Made by a program: the position numbers and the translations under genes
Notes under the pieces: generated by a model
Seen by the model: only the letters and a program-made list of their open reading frames with translations
Told to the model about the DNA's origin: nothing
Databases searched by the model: none
Origin: Lactobacillus sp. UBA5804
GTDB lineage: Bacteria > Bacillota > Bacilli > Lactobacillales > Lactobacillaceae
DNA: 36,014 nt
Direction: 5' to 3'
NCBI GenBank assembly: GCA_002418055.1
Contig: DIDI01000045.1
Coordinates: 1-36,014, forward strand
Shown: piece after piece, positions 1-5,966 of the stretch
Numbering within the stretch: position 1 is the stretch's first letter
Layout: each line of letters opens with the position of its first letter

Positions 1-20
1 TTCGAGCCTGACAGCCGGAG
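1..20 (+). tRNA. 3' end of a tRNA gene, probably tRNA-Asn (partial)
   Basis: The window opens inside a tRNA. Bases 1-7 fit a T loop (TTCGAGC), 8-12 the 3' side of the T stem (CTGAC), 13-19 the 3' acceptor strand (AGCCGGA) and 20 the discriminator G. The conserved C that closes the T loop is present. A G discriminator with a 5' acceptor of TCCGGCT would suit tRNA-Asn, but the anticodon lies outside the window, so the identity is inferred. It is 4 nt from the next tRNA, as in a tandem tRNA cluster. Confidence 0.5.
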
Positions 21-24
21 CTCT

Positions 25-115
25 GGAGTGTTGTCCGAGCGGCTTAAGGAGCATGATTGGAAATCATGTATATGGGTTTAATCCTGTATCGAGGGTTCAA
101 ATCCCTCACACTCCG
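25..115 (+). tRNA. tRNA-Ser (anticodon GGA)
   Basis: The acceptor strands GGAGTGT (25-31) and ACACTCC (108-114) pair fully, with discriminator G at 115. The anticodon stem is CATGA/TCATG with loop TTGGAAA, giving anticodon GGA at 59-61, which reads UCC and UCU serine codons. The long variable arm (about 69-91) is typical of class II tRNAs and supports serine. CCA is not encoded, so it must be added enzymatically. The T loop is TTCAAAT. Confidence 0.96.
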
Positions 116-127
116 TTAAATAAAATG

Positions 128-173
128 AAAAGACTGATATATTGGCATTGAAGCTGGTTATCAGTCTTTTTTT
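128..173 (+). terminator. Rho-independent terminator of the tRNA cluster
   Basis: AAAAGACTGATA (128-139) pairs with TATCAGTCTTTT, whose 3' end runs into a T tract at 167-173. The loop is about 19 nt. It lies just after tRNA-Ser and closes that transcript. Confidence 0.85.
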
Positions 174-272
174 ACCGAAAATCTACCGAATAAAATAAAA
201 CTAAAAAATTAGAGTACTCTGATTTTGAAATTCTGGTTATTTTTGTTATAACCAGTCAATTGGGTATCTGAT
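174..272. other. AT-rich spacer with short repeats after the tRNA cluster
   Basis: No gene is visible. ACCGAA occurs twice close together (within 174-190), and CTGGTTAT (233-240) pairs with ATAACCAG (248-255) around a 7-nt loop, without a T tract. Repeats just 3' of a tRNA-Ser gene could be remnants of an integration site, but no integrase or duplicate tRNA end is visible. Confidence 0.35.
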
Positions 273-301
273 TTGACAAAAAATTTGAAGCAGGATAGCA
301 T
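273..301 (+). promoter_or_regulatory. Sigma-A promoter of the Nudix gene
   Basis: A perfect -35 box TTGACA (273-278) is followed after 17 nt by TAGCAT (296-301, 4/6). Transcription would begin near 308, so the gene has its own short leader. Confidence 0.7.
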
Positions 302-333
302 TAAAAGATATAAGATAAATGAAAGGATATAAA

Positions 334-765
334 ATGAGAGCTAGAGTGATCATTTATAATCCAAAATTGGATTCAATTTTGCTAATACATAGAAAAAAGA
401 ATGGAAGAGATTACTGGGTCATTCCTGGTGGTGGCGCTAAAGGTGCAGAAACGCCCATCCAAACTGCGATTAGAGAAATTGAAGAAGAATTAGGATTGAT
501 TTTTTCATCGCAAGAATTGTTTGGTATTTTTGAGATGGGGAAAGAAGCTGAAATCCAAAAAATTTTTTTTGCTGAATCAAGTATCGTTAGAGCGCCTTCA
601 ATCTCAGGCGAAGAACTAAATAGGTCTAATAAAAACAATATTTATATACCAACTTGGGTAAATTTAAATGTAATACCAACAATTAATCTTTTACCTATTG
701 AAGGTAAAATTAAATTACAACACTATTTATATAGTTTAGAAAATGGAAAAAATAAAAATCGATGA
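334..765 (+). CDS. Nudix hydrolase
   Basis: This is a 143-residue Nudix-family hydrolase. It should cleave a nucleoside diphosphate linked to another group, using Mg2+. The 23-residue Nudix box fits GX5EX7REUXEEXGU exactly, with the core REIEEELGL around residues 47-55. The rest has the usual small alpha/beta length. The substrate cannot be read from the sequence. I chose ATG 334 because GAAAGGA (321-327) sits 6 nt upstream; an in-frame ATG at 319 has no ribosome site. The gene is monocistronic, with its own promoter at 273 and a terminator at 816. It is visibly richer in A+T and AT-ending codons than the genes that follow, and it sits beside a tRNA gene, so recent acquisition is plausible but unproven. 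Confidence 0.88.
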   Translation: MRARVIIYNPKLDSILLIHRKKNGRDYWVIPGGGAKGAETPIQTAIREIEEELGLIFSSQELFGIFEMGKEAEIQKIFFAESSIVRAPSISGEELNRSNKNNIYIPTWVNLNVIPTINLLPIEGKIKLQHYLYSLENGKNKNR

Positions 766-815
766 CAATACTGTACTATCCTATATGGAACTTACCTGCT
801 TCGTTTAGATTTATG

Positions 816-846
816 AGCAACCTTGATTATCAAGGTTGCTTTTTTG
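816..846 (+). terminator. Rho-independent terminator after the Nudix gene
   Basis: A perfect 11-bp stem, AGCAACCTTGA/TCAAGGTTGCT, with loop TTA is followed by a run of T ending at 845. Confidence 0.92.
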
Positions 847-873
847 TTGTTCTGCTAAGGAAAAGCGTTTGCT

Positions 874-921
874 TTGACAGATAGTCCATGTGGGTACTAT
901 GCTAGAATTGTATTCGCATAG
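874..921 (+). promoter_or_regulatory. Promoter and probable MarR operator of the amino-acid transporter operon
   Basis: A perfect -35 TTGACA (874-879) precedes a weak -10, either TACTAT (895-900, 15-nt spacer) or TATGCT (898-903, 18-nt spacer). Overlapping the -10 and the start point is a nested inverted repeat: CTATGC (897-902) with GCATAG (916-921), and inside it GAAT (905-908) with ATTC (912-915). The position suits autorepression by the MarR protein encoded just downstream. Confidence 0.6.
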
Positions 922-937
922 ATTAATGGAGAATAAC

Positions 938-1372
938 ATGGAACAGACGGTGGTAGAAAGGCTCAATCTTTCAATTAGCATAGCGAGTCAGGCTTATGGT
1001 AATTGGGATAAACGTAACGGCCTAAGTTCATACGTGAGTATTATCCTCTATGAGCTATCAATTCATAATCGGATGACGCAGCGTGAATTGATTAAGTTGA
1101 CCGGTATTCCAAAACAGTCAATCAGTAAGGGAATTCATCGCCTTGATGATCAAGGGTATTTGATTATTACGCAAAGCCAGCGAGATAGTCGCGTGCGCTA
1201 CTGTCGTCTCACTGATCAGGGCCGTGAATATGCGGCCAGTGTAGTTGAACCGCTGATGAAACTTGAACAAATTGTTGCTAAGGAGCTAGGCGACCGAAAG
1301 ATACATGACTTAGCGTGTCTGATGACCCAGTGGAGTCATCGGCTTAGTCATTTAGTGGAACAGCAAAAATAA
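938..1372 (+). CDS. MarR-family transcriptional regulator
   Basis: This 144-residue winged-helix regulator is probably the local controller of the ABC importer downstream. The helix-turn-helix is near residues 46-70 (MTQRELIKLTGIPKQSISKG), followed by the wing with the family signature DSRVRYCRLTDQGRE. The dimerising helices lie at both ends. I chose ATG 938 because GGAG (928-931) is 6 nt upstream and because the promoter at 874-903 rules out the in-frame GTG at 890. The gap to the transporter ATPase is 49 nt with no terminator, so they are probably one operon. The ligand is unknown; amino acids or stress signals are guesses. MarR control of a Gln-type importer is less usual than control by CodY or GlnR. 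Confidence 0.88.
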   Translation: MEQTVVERLNLSISIASQAYGNWDKRNGLSSYVSIILYELSIHNRMTQRELIKLTGIPKQSISKGIHRLDDQGYLIITQSQRDSRVRYCRLTDQGREYAASVVEPLMKLEQIVAKELGDRKIHDLACLMTQWSHRLSHLVEQQK

Positions 1373-1421
1373 TGGATAGCCAAGCATGGAAATCTAGTGT
1401 GACGAAACAGGAGAATTAATT

Positions 1422-2162
1422 ATGGCAGCAATTATTGAATTTAAACATGTTGATAAGTATTTTGGAAAATTGCATGCGCTAAAGGATATTAATCTTACTA
1501 TTAATGCCGGTGAAGTGGTAACTGTAATTGGGTCATCAGGTTCAGGGAAATCGACCCTAATTCGGACAATTAATGGTTTGGAAAAAATCAATTCTGGACA
1601 ATTACTTGTCAATGGCCATGATCTAGCAGCAAAACATACAAACATTAATCGGATTCGCAAGAATGTCGGCATGGTTTTCCAGCATTTTAACCTTTATCAG
1701 AATCATACGGTGATTGATAATATTATGCTGGCACCACGGATTGTTCTAAAGCGCCCTGAAGCTGAAAATCGTGAAATTGCTGAACGGTTACTTAAGACCG
1801 TTGGCTTAAGCGAGAAGGCCAATGATTATCCGCGGCAACTGTCTGGCGGTCAGGAACAACGGGTGGCAATTGCTCGCTCGCTGGCGATGAAGCCAAAAGT
1901 TATCCTCTTTGATGAGCCGACCAGCGCATTGGATCCTGAGATGATTCAGGGTGTGCTTGATGTGATGAAAAAAATTGCTAAGTCCGGGATTACTATGGTT
2001 GTGGTAACCCACGAAATGGGCTTTGCACGTGAAGTCGGTGACCGTATTTTATTCTTTGACCAAGGAAAAATTTTGGAGGATTCTCATGATCCAAAAGCGT
2101 TCTTTAAACAGCCAAAGACTGCACGGGCACGTAATTTCTTGAGTAAGGTTATTGCCTATTAG
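1422..2162 (+). CDS. glnQ: Polar amino-acid ABC transporter, ATP-binding protein
   Basis: This 246-residue ATPase powers an amino-acid importer at the inner face of the membrane. It has Walker A GSSGSGKST (37-45), the Q-loop Q87, signature LSGGQEQR (140-147), Walker B VILFDEPTSALD (160-171) and the switch histidine H197. This is the GlnQ/HisP subfamily pattern and length. AGGAG lies 8 nt before the ATG. The gene order ATPase, binding protein, permease, permease matches the B. subtilis glnQHMP operon. Its stop codon overlaps the ribosome site of the binding protein gene (TAGGAGG), which suggests coupled translation. The substrate, glutamine or another polar amino acid, is inferred from the family. 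Confidence 0.93.
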   Translation: MAAIIEFKHVDKYFGKLHALKDINLTINAGEVVTVIGSSGSGKSTLIRTINGLEKINSGQLLVNGHDLAAKHTNINRIRKNVGMVFQHFNLYQNHTVIDNIMLAPRIVLKRPEAENREIAERLLKTVGLSEKANDYPRQLSGGQEQRVAIARSLAMKPKVILFDEPTSALDPEMIQGVLDVMKKIAKSGITMVVVTHEMGFAREVGDRILFFDQGKILEDSHDPKAFFKQPKTARARNFLSKVIAY

Positions 2163-2174
2163 GAGGGTGGTCAT

Positions 2175-2987
2175 ATGCGTAAAGTCACCAAAGCCTTGCT
2201 AGTATCGCTATTAGCCTTGTTCATGGCTGGTTGTGGTAAACCACGAGGTAATGAGTATCATCAGATTGTCAGGACCAAAACAATTACCTGGGGAATAAAG
2301 ACAGATACACGGCTATTCGGTCTGTTGAGTGTTAAGAGTGGTAAAGAGGAAGGCTTTGAGCTTGATTTAGCAAGAGCGATGACCAAACAGATGCTGGGAC
2401 CAACTGGTCAAGCTAAGTTTGTCCAAACCACTGCTAAAACTAAAATCCCATTATTACTAAGTCGTTCTGTTGATGTTGTTTTAGCGACAATGACGATTAC
2501 GCCTGCACGTCAGAAGATTGTTGCCTTTACTCATCCATATTTTGCAGCTGGGCAATCTATTTTGGTAAAAGATGCCAGTCCAATAAAGGGAATCAAATCA
2601 CTTAATCGTCATGGCATTGTCGTGTTGGCAGTTAAAGGTACGACGGCAGTTGATAATATGAAGAAGTTTGCACCGAAGGCACGTGTTCAAGAATATGATG
2701 ATTATGGACAAGCGTTTGCGGCTTTGAAGTCGGGTCAAGGTGATGCGATGACAACTGATAATGGGATTCTAGCTGGGATTGCTAGCGAGAACCGTGGTTA
2801 TCATCTGGCAGGTAAGACGTTTACCGATGAACCCTATGGGATGGCACTCAACAAGCACCAACCGGATCTTAGAAATGCCCTTAACCAGGCGCTTGCGGCT
2901 TTGAAGCAAAATGGCACTTATCGCCGTCTAGTTGAGAAGTGGTTTACTGGGATTAAAGGCTTTAGCGTAAAGGAGGCTGAGCATTAA
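2175..2987 (+). CDS. glnH: Amino-acid ABC transporter, substrate-binding lipoprotein
   Basis: This 270-residue lipoprotein of the SBP_bac_3 family captures the amino acid outside the membrane and delivers it to the two permeases. The signal peptide ends in a lipobox with MAGC, and C20 would be lipidated. Family features follow: a GFELDLARAM stretch near residue 65, a DVVLATMTITPAR segment near 105-118, and GYHLAGKTFTDEPYGMAL near the C-terminus. The start is supported by GGAGGGTGG a few bases upstream. The stop TAA shares one base with the next ATG. Specificity among glutamine, glutamate, cystine and related substrates cannot be read here. Confidence 0.9.
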   Translation: MRKVTKALLVSLLALFMAGCGKPRGNEYHQIVRTKTITWGIKTDTRLFGLLSVKSGKEEGFELDLARAMTKQMLGPTGQAKFVQTTAKTKIPLLLSRSVDVVLATMTITPARQKIVAFTHPYFAAGQSILVKDASPIKGIKSLNRHGIVVLAVKGTTAVDNMKKFAPKARVQEYDDYGQAFAALKSGQGDAMTTDNGILAGIASENRGYHLAGKTFTDEPYGMALNKHQPDLRNALNQALAALKQNGTYRRLVEKWFTGIKGFSVKEAEH

Positions 2988-3637
2988 TGTTTACATTGTT
3001 CGCCAATAACTGGTCCACCTATCTTTCAGGTTTTGGTCATACGATTGCTGGCAGTGTGTTAGCTTTAATTGCCAGTCTTATTTTAGGAACTGTATTTGCT
3101 TTATTAGAGGTTTCAGAAAGTCGGGCTTTGCGTGGTCTTGCAAGTACTTACATCGAAATTTTTCGTAATATTCCGCTGTTAGTAGTAACCATGGTTTTCT
3201 ATTTGGTTATTCCCATGTATGTTGTCAAAATAAATGGCTTTACAGCGGGAACTATTGGGTTATCACTTTACACCTCAGCCTTTATTGCGGAAACTATTAG
3301 GTCTGGAATCAATGCTGTTGGGGATGGCCAGATGGAAGGTGCTAGGAGTAACGGAATGACCTACGTAGAAGCAATGCGTTATGTCATTTTGCCTCAAGCA
3401 TTTCGCTTTTCACTTCCGGCATTAGGTAACCAATTCGTTAATCTGATTAAAAATTCTTCAGTTTTATCTTTCGTAGCGGGATTTGATTTAATGTATCAGG
3501 CGGATTCGATTGCCTTTTCAACTTATCAAGTAATCCCATCTTATCTAATTGTTGGGATTTTTTACCTCATTTTAACGATGCCGCTAAGTTATTACATGAA
3601 GCATCTCGAAAAAGGCGGGAGGAAGCAAGATGTCTAG
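2987..3637 (+). CDS. glnM: Amino-acid ABC transporter permease (first)
   Basis: This 216-residue membrane protein of the HisMQ type has about five transmembrane segments. The EAA loop that docks to the ATPase is near residues 119-137, with GQMEGARSNGMTYVEAMRYV followed by ILPQA. It should pair with the second permease to form the channel. A strong AAGGAGG (2970-2975) lies inside the end of the binding-protein gene, and the ATG overlaps that gene's stop. It overlaps the next gene by 8 bp, so the operon is tightly coupled. Confidence 0.9.
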   Translation: MFTLFANNWSTYLSGFGHTIAGSVLALIASLILGTVFALLEVSESRALRGLASTYIEIFRNIPLLVVTMVFYLVIPMYVVKINGFTAGTIGLSLYTSAFIAETIRSGINAVGDGQMEGARSNGMTYVEAMRYVILPQAFRFSLPALGNQFVNLIKNSSVLSFVAGFDLMYQADSIAFSTYQVIPSYLIVGIFYLILTMPLSYYMKHLEKGGRKQDV

Positions 3638-4283
3638 TTTTGTTCAAGCTTATCAGTGGGTTAACCTTCGCTTTTTGCTACAGGGGTTCTGGCTTACGAT
3701 TGAAGTATCCTTAATTTCAATCACCATTAGTTTCATCCTTGGATTGATTTTGGGGACGCTTAGATTTAGTCGTATCCGTTACGTTTCAGCGATTGAAGGT
3801 TTCGTGATTGACTTGATTCGTAATCTACCACTGCTGCTTATCATTTTCTTTACTTACTTTGGTTTGCCACAATTCGGTATTCGGGTCAGTCCATTTGGTG
3901 CAGCCGTTTCAGCTTTGGTTATTTTCGAGTCAGCCATGATCAGTGAAATTGTCCGTGGTGGGCTGGCAGCTATCGATCCCGGTCAAATGGAAGGTGCCAG
4001 AAGTAATGGGATGAGTTATATGCAGGCAATGGTACATGTCATTATTCCGCAAGCTTTAACGAAAATGATTCCGGCTTTGTTATCGCAATTTGTCTCACTA
4101 GTAAAAGATACCTCTTTGGCAACCATCATTTTATTGCCAGAGTTGCTTTACCGGGCACAAATTATCTATAGTCAGAATAGTACTTATATGATCCCCATGT
4201 ATCTGATGATTTCCATCTTATATTTTGCAATCTGCTTTACCTTATCGCAGTTGGCGAAACGCTTAGCAAGACGATTAGCGTAA
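3630..4283 (+). CDS. glnP: Amino-acid ABC transporter permease (second)
   Basis: This 217-residue permease is a paralogue of the one upstream. It has a similar length and an EAA loop with nearly the same core, PGQMEGARSNGMSYMQAM, followed by IIPQA, and about five transmembrane segments. Its ribosome site GGGAGG lies inside the upstream gene. It ends the operon, with a bidirectional terminator 13 nt beyond the stop. Confidence 0.9.
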   Translation: MSSFVQAYQWVNLRFLLQGFWLTIEVSLISITISFILGLILGTLRFSRIRYVSAIEGFVIDLIRNLPLLLIIFFTYFGLPQFGIRVSPFGAAVSALVIFESAMISEIVRGGLAAIDPGQMEGARSNGMSYMQAMVHVIIPQALTKMIPALLSQFVSLVKDTSLATIILLPELLYRAQIIYSQNSTYMIPMYLMISILYFAICFTLSQLAKRLARRLA

Positions 4284-4296
4284 GTAACATTCAAAT

Positions 4297-4331
4297 AAAA
4301 AAAGGCATTCCCCTTAGGGAGTGCCTTTTTT
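4297..4331. terminator. Bidirectional terminator between convergent operons
   Basis: GGCATTCCC pairs with GGGAGTGCC (one G-U), flanked by an A tract on the left and a T tract on the right. It can end the permease operon on the plus strand and the LytTR/LiaF operon on the minus strand. Confidence 0.9.
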
Positions 4332-4349
4332 GTCGTTGTAATTGCTGTG

Positions 4350-5123
4350 TTAGATGTATTTGATGCTTAAGTTGCTCATAGTGAGGTTGCCCCTAATGAT
4401 TAAGGTAGTATTGTCGTTTGTCTGACCTGGATGCCGGGTTTCACTAATATCTGAAAAAGTGTGATTACTTTGATCATTAACTACCCAGCCGCGAGGGATA
4501 TAGAGGGAAATATCTGACATGCTACTGGTAATGTTCAGGGTAATTGTGTGGTCAGCCGGTGTGACGTCATCAAAGTAAAGTGATAGATCACTAATGCTAG
4601 CTTTAAGATCTACTTGTTCTAGTTGAGAACTATGTAGGTACCGGCTATGATCACTTAAATTGGCGACTACTTCGATGCGGCGTTGATCATTTTGATTGTC
4701 ATCAGCAGTATCATTGAAATTGTCATCAGCGCTGTCAGCTTCTTTGCTGAATTGCCCTTCAAGTGGCTCTGTGTGTGATTTCATATCATTGACCCAATCA
4801 GATGAAATCTTAAAGTGGGTGGTCCCTTTAAAGACGAGTTGTAACCCAATTGCCAAGAAAAGCGCACTTAGCCAAATGGCGCCGCTTGGAATTGGCAATA
4901 GCCAAATTGTTTTGGCAACAGTAGCCGTAAGCGCTAGGCTAATTGAGCCAGCGATCCAGCTACGTGACCAATAAGATTTAATGGTATAGGCACCAAAGAC
5001 GAGGAGCAAGATTAAATTCCAGATATTAATACCCGTGTGAATGACATGAGCAGCTTGTAATACAATAAAGACAGCACTCAAAATAAATAAGATACCCCAA
5101 AAGCGACGTTTTGTTTTGTTCAT
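4350..5123 (-). CDS. LiaF-like membrane protein (cell-envelope stress family)
   Basis: This 257-residue protein has about four transmembrane segments in the first ~105 residues, a charged linker rich in Asp, Asn and Ser (~115-150), and a C-terminal beta-rich region with repeated SDxSLYxP/D patterns (for example SISDLSLYFDD and SMSDISLYIPRGW). That layout matches LiaF and related 'cell wall-active antibiotics response' proteins, which restrain or sense envelope stress. Its ATG overlaps the stop of the LytTR gene by 4 bp (ATGA), so translation is coupled. No LiaS or LiaR two-component genes are nearby; the partner here is a LytTR regulator. The exact function is unknown and the family call is moderately sure. 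Confidence 0.75.
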   Translation of the reverse strand: MNKTKRRFWGILFILSAVFIVLQAAHVIHTGINIWNLILLLVFGAYTIKSYWSRSWIAGSISLALTATVAKTIWLLPIPSGAIWLSALFLAIGLQLVFKGTTHFKISSDWVNDMKSHTEPLEGQFSKEADSADDNFNDTADDNQNDQRRIEVVANLSDHSRYLHSSQLEQVDLKASISDLSLYFDDVTPADHTITLNITSSMSDISLYIPRGWVVNDQSNHTFSDISETRHPGQTNDNTTLIIRGNLTMSNLSIKYI

Positions 5124-5581
5124 AATGATTTCCTTCTTTCGTCCAGAGTTTGTTTTAGCTTAGCGTAGTAGCGGCGAGAAACGTATAGTGTTTTATATGA
5201 ATCCTTAAATTCAATTAGACAATCTGAACTGGATTTTTTAATCGAAAATATTTGCAAGGTATTAATAATAGCTGACTTGGAGACACGCAAGTAGTTCGTG
5301 GGTAGGGTCTTCTCGAGTTGGTAAAGTTTATAGTTCGTTTGATAACTCGCATCTTTAGTATGGACCATAATATGCCGTGTCTCTGCTTCAAAAAATAAGA
5401 TATCAGTTAACTCGAGATAATAAGTTTGTTCACCGCGATGGCCGACAACTTCCGTTAGGACTTCTTTCTGTTGGTTACCTAACATGCGATAAAGCTGCAA
5501 CACAAATTCATTTATCTCTCGTGAACGGATGGTAATTGTGGTTTCTTTAGCATCGGGATCAATTTCTAAATTTACTTTCAC
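5120..5581 (-). CDS. LytTR-domain transcriptional regulator
   Basis: This 153-residue protein consists of a short N-terminal region and a LytTR DNA-binding domain (about 50-150), shown by YYLELTDILFFEAETRHI, a YLRVSKSAIINTLQI segment and the terminal VSRRYYAKLK. It lacks a response-regulator receiver domain, so it is not a classical two-component output. I place the start at GTG 5581 because GGAGGAGG (5592-5599 region) is 8 nt before it; longer in-frame starts would put this ribosome site inside the coding sequence. It is the first gene of a two-gene operon with the LiaF-like protein. Two direct repeats upstream (5645-5673) fit a LytTR binding site, so positive autoregulation is likely. Confidence 0.85.
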   Translation of the reverse strand: MKVNLEIDPDAKETTITIRSREINEFVLQLYRMLGNQQKEVLTEVVGHRGEQTYYLELTDILFFEAETRHIMVHTKDASYQTNYKLYQLEKTLPTNYLRVSKSAIINTLQIFSIKKSSSDCLIEFKDSYKTLYVSRRYYAKLKQTLDERRKSL

Positions 5582-5606
5582 ATTTCTGACCTCCTCCTTA
5601 GTTTTA

Positions 5607-5673
5607 ATCATAGCAGATACAGCGCTTGGGTCGAGCATTTTAGTATAAGTGGTCTAAATTGATGAATAAGTGG
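5607..5673 (-). promoter_or_regulatory. Promoter with LytTR-type direct repeats
   Basis: Read on the minus strand, CCACTTAT occurs at 5673-5666 and again at 5652-5645, exactly 21 bp apart. A -35-like TCGACC (5634-5629) and -10 TATGAT (5612-5607, 16-nt spacer) follow, with 32 nt between the second repeat and the -10. This is the known geometry of sites bound by LytTR activators such as ComE and PlnC. The leader would be very short, with the ribosome site almost at the 5' end. Confidence 0.6.
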
Positions 5674-5721
5674 GGTTATTTTGAAACTTTATTTTTTACG
5701 CATGTAATTCACTTTAAGTTC

Positions 5722-5761
5722 TTGACAGACATGGTGAAAATAAAGTATGATACCTAGTTAA
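5722..5761 (+). promoter_or_regulatory. Promoter of the metal-binding lipoprotein gene with an AdcR-like box
   Basis: TTGACA (5722-5727) and TATGAT (5746-5751, 18-nt spacer) form a strong sigma-A promoter. The 12-mer at 5750-5761, ATACCTAGTTAA, matches the published AdcR/ZitR zinc-repressor consensus TTAACYRGTTAA at 10 of 12 positions and overlaps the -10 and start point. Zinc-dependent repression is inferred. Confidence 0.6.
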
Positions 5762-5966
5762 CTTATGAGAGAGAAAATTGCTAGCAATCTTGGCGGTTAA
5801 CGCATATGAGTCAATATTGCGGTTTAGTATTCAGTAACTCGGCGAAAAAGAAAGCTGAGTTAGTTTGTAGTGATCATTCGTTTGGCATGCAGCTGCCATT
5901 TGGCAGAAAGCGACTGGTTGGCTGAATATGAAACCATTTTAAGAGGATAACTAACAGGAGAGAATA
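5762..5966 (+). promoter_or_regulatory. Long leader of unknown function with several hairpins
   Basis: About 200 nt separate the promoter from the lipoprotein start. Visible structure: the palindrome ATTGCTAGCAAT (about 5777-5788); a 9-bp hairpin TAACTCGGC/GCTGAGTTA (5835-5843 with 5854-5862, one G-U); and two mutually exclusive hairpins, TGGCA/TGCCA (5883-5887 with 5894-5898) or CTGCC/GGCAG (5893-5897 with 5902-5906). There is no T-box sequence and no known riboswitch signature I recognise. It also contains a possible small ORF. Confidence 0.4.
5806..5925 (+). CDS. Possible small ORF in the metal-lipoprotein leader (39 residues)
   Basis: ATG 5806 opens a 39-codon frame that ends with TGA at 5923-5925. 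The peptide begins MSQYCGLVFSNSAKKKAELV and contains two Cys and a following Asp-His (C5, C21, H24), followed by a basic end. The upstream TTGGCGG is only a weak ribosome site. I do not recognise the peptide. It could be a real microprotein, a leader peptide that senses metal or translation, or chance in a structured leader. The metal-binding reading of the Cys/His residues is speculation. Confidence 0.25.
   Translation: MSQYCGLVFSNSAKKKAELVCSDHSFGMQLPFGRKRLVG

Noticed and set aside
890..937. Longer MarR reading frame starting at GTG 890 or ATG 899
   Set aside because: It overlaps the -35/-10 promoter and operator region and has no ribosome site; ATG 938 has GGAG at the right distance.
5582..5638. 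N-terminal extension of the LytTR protein
   Set aside because: It would place a strong GGAGGAGG ribosome site and the promoter -10 inside the coding sequence; GTG 5581 fits better.
5762..5966. The metal-lipoprotein leader as a T-box or yybP-ykoY riboswitch
   Set aside because: There is no GGTGGTACCGCG-type sequence, no terminator before the gene and no recognisable Mn-riboswitch core.
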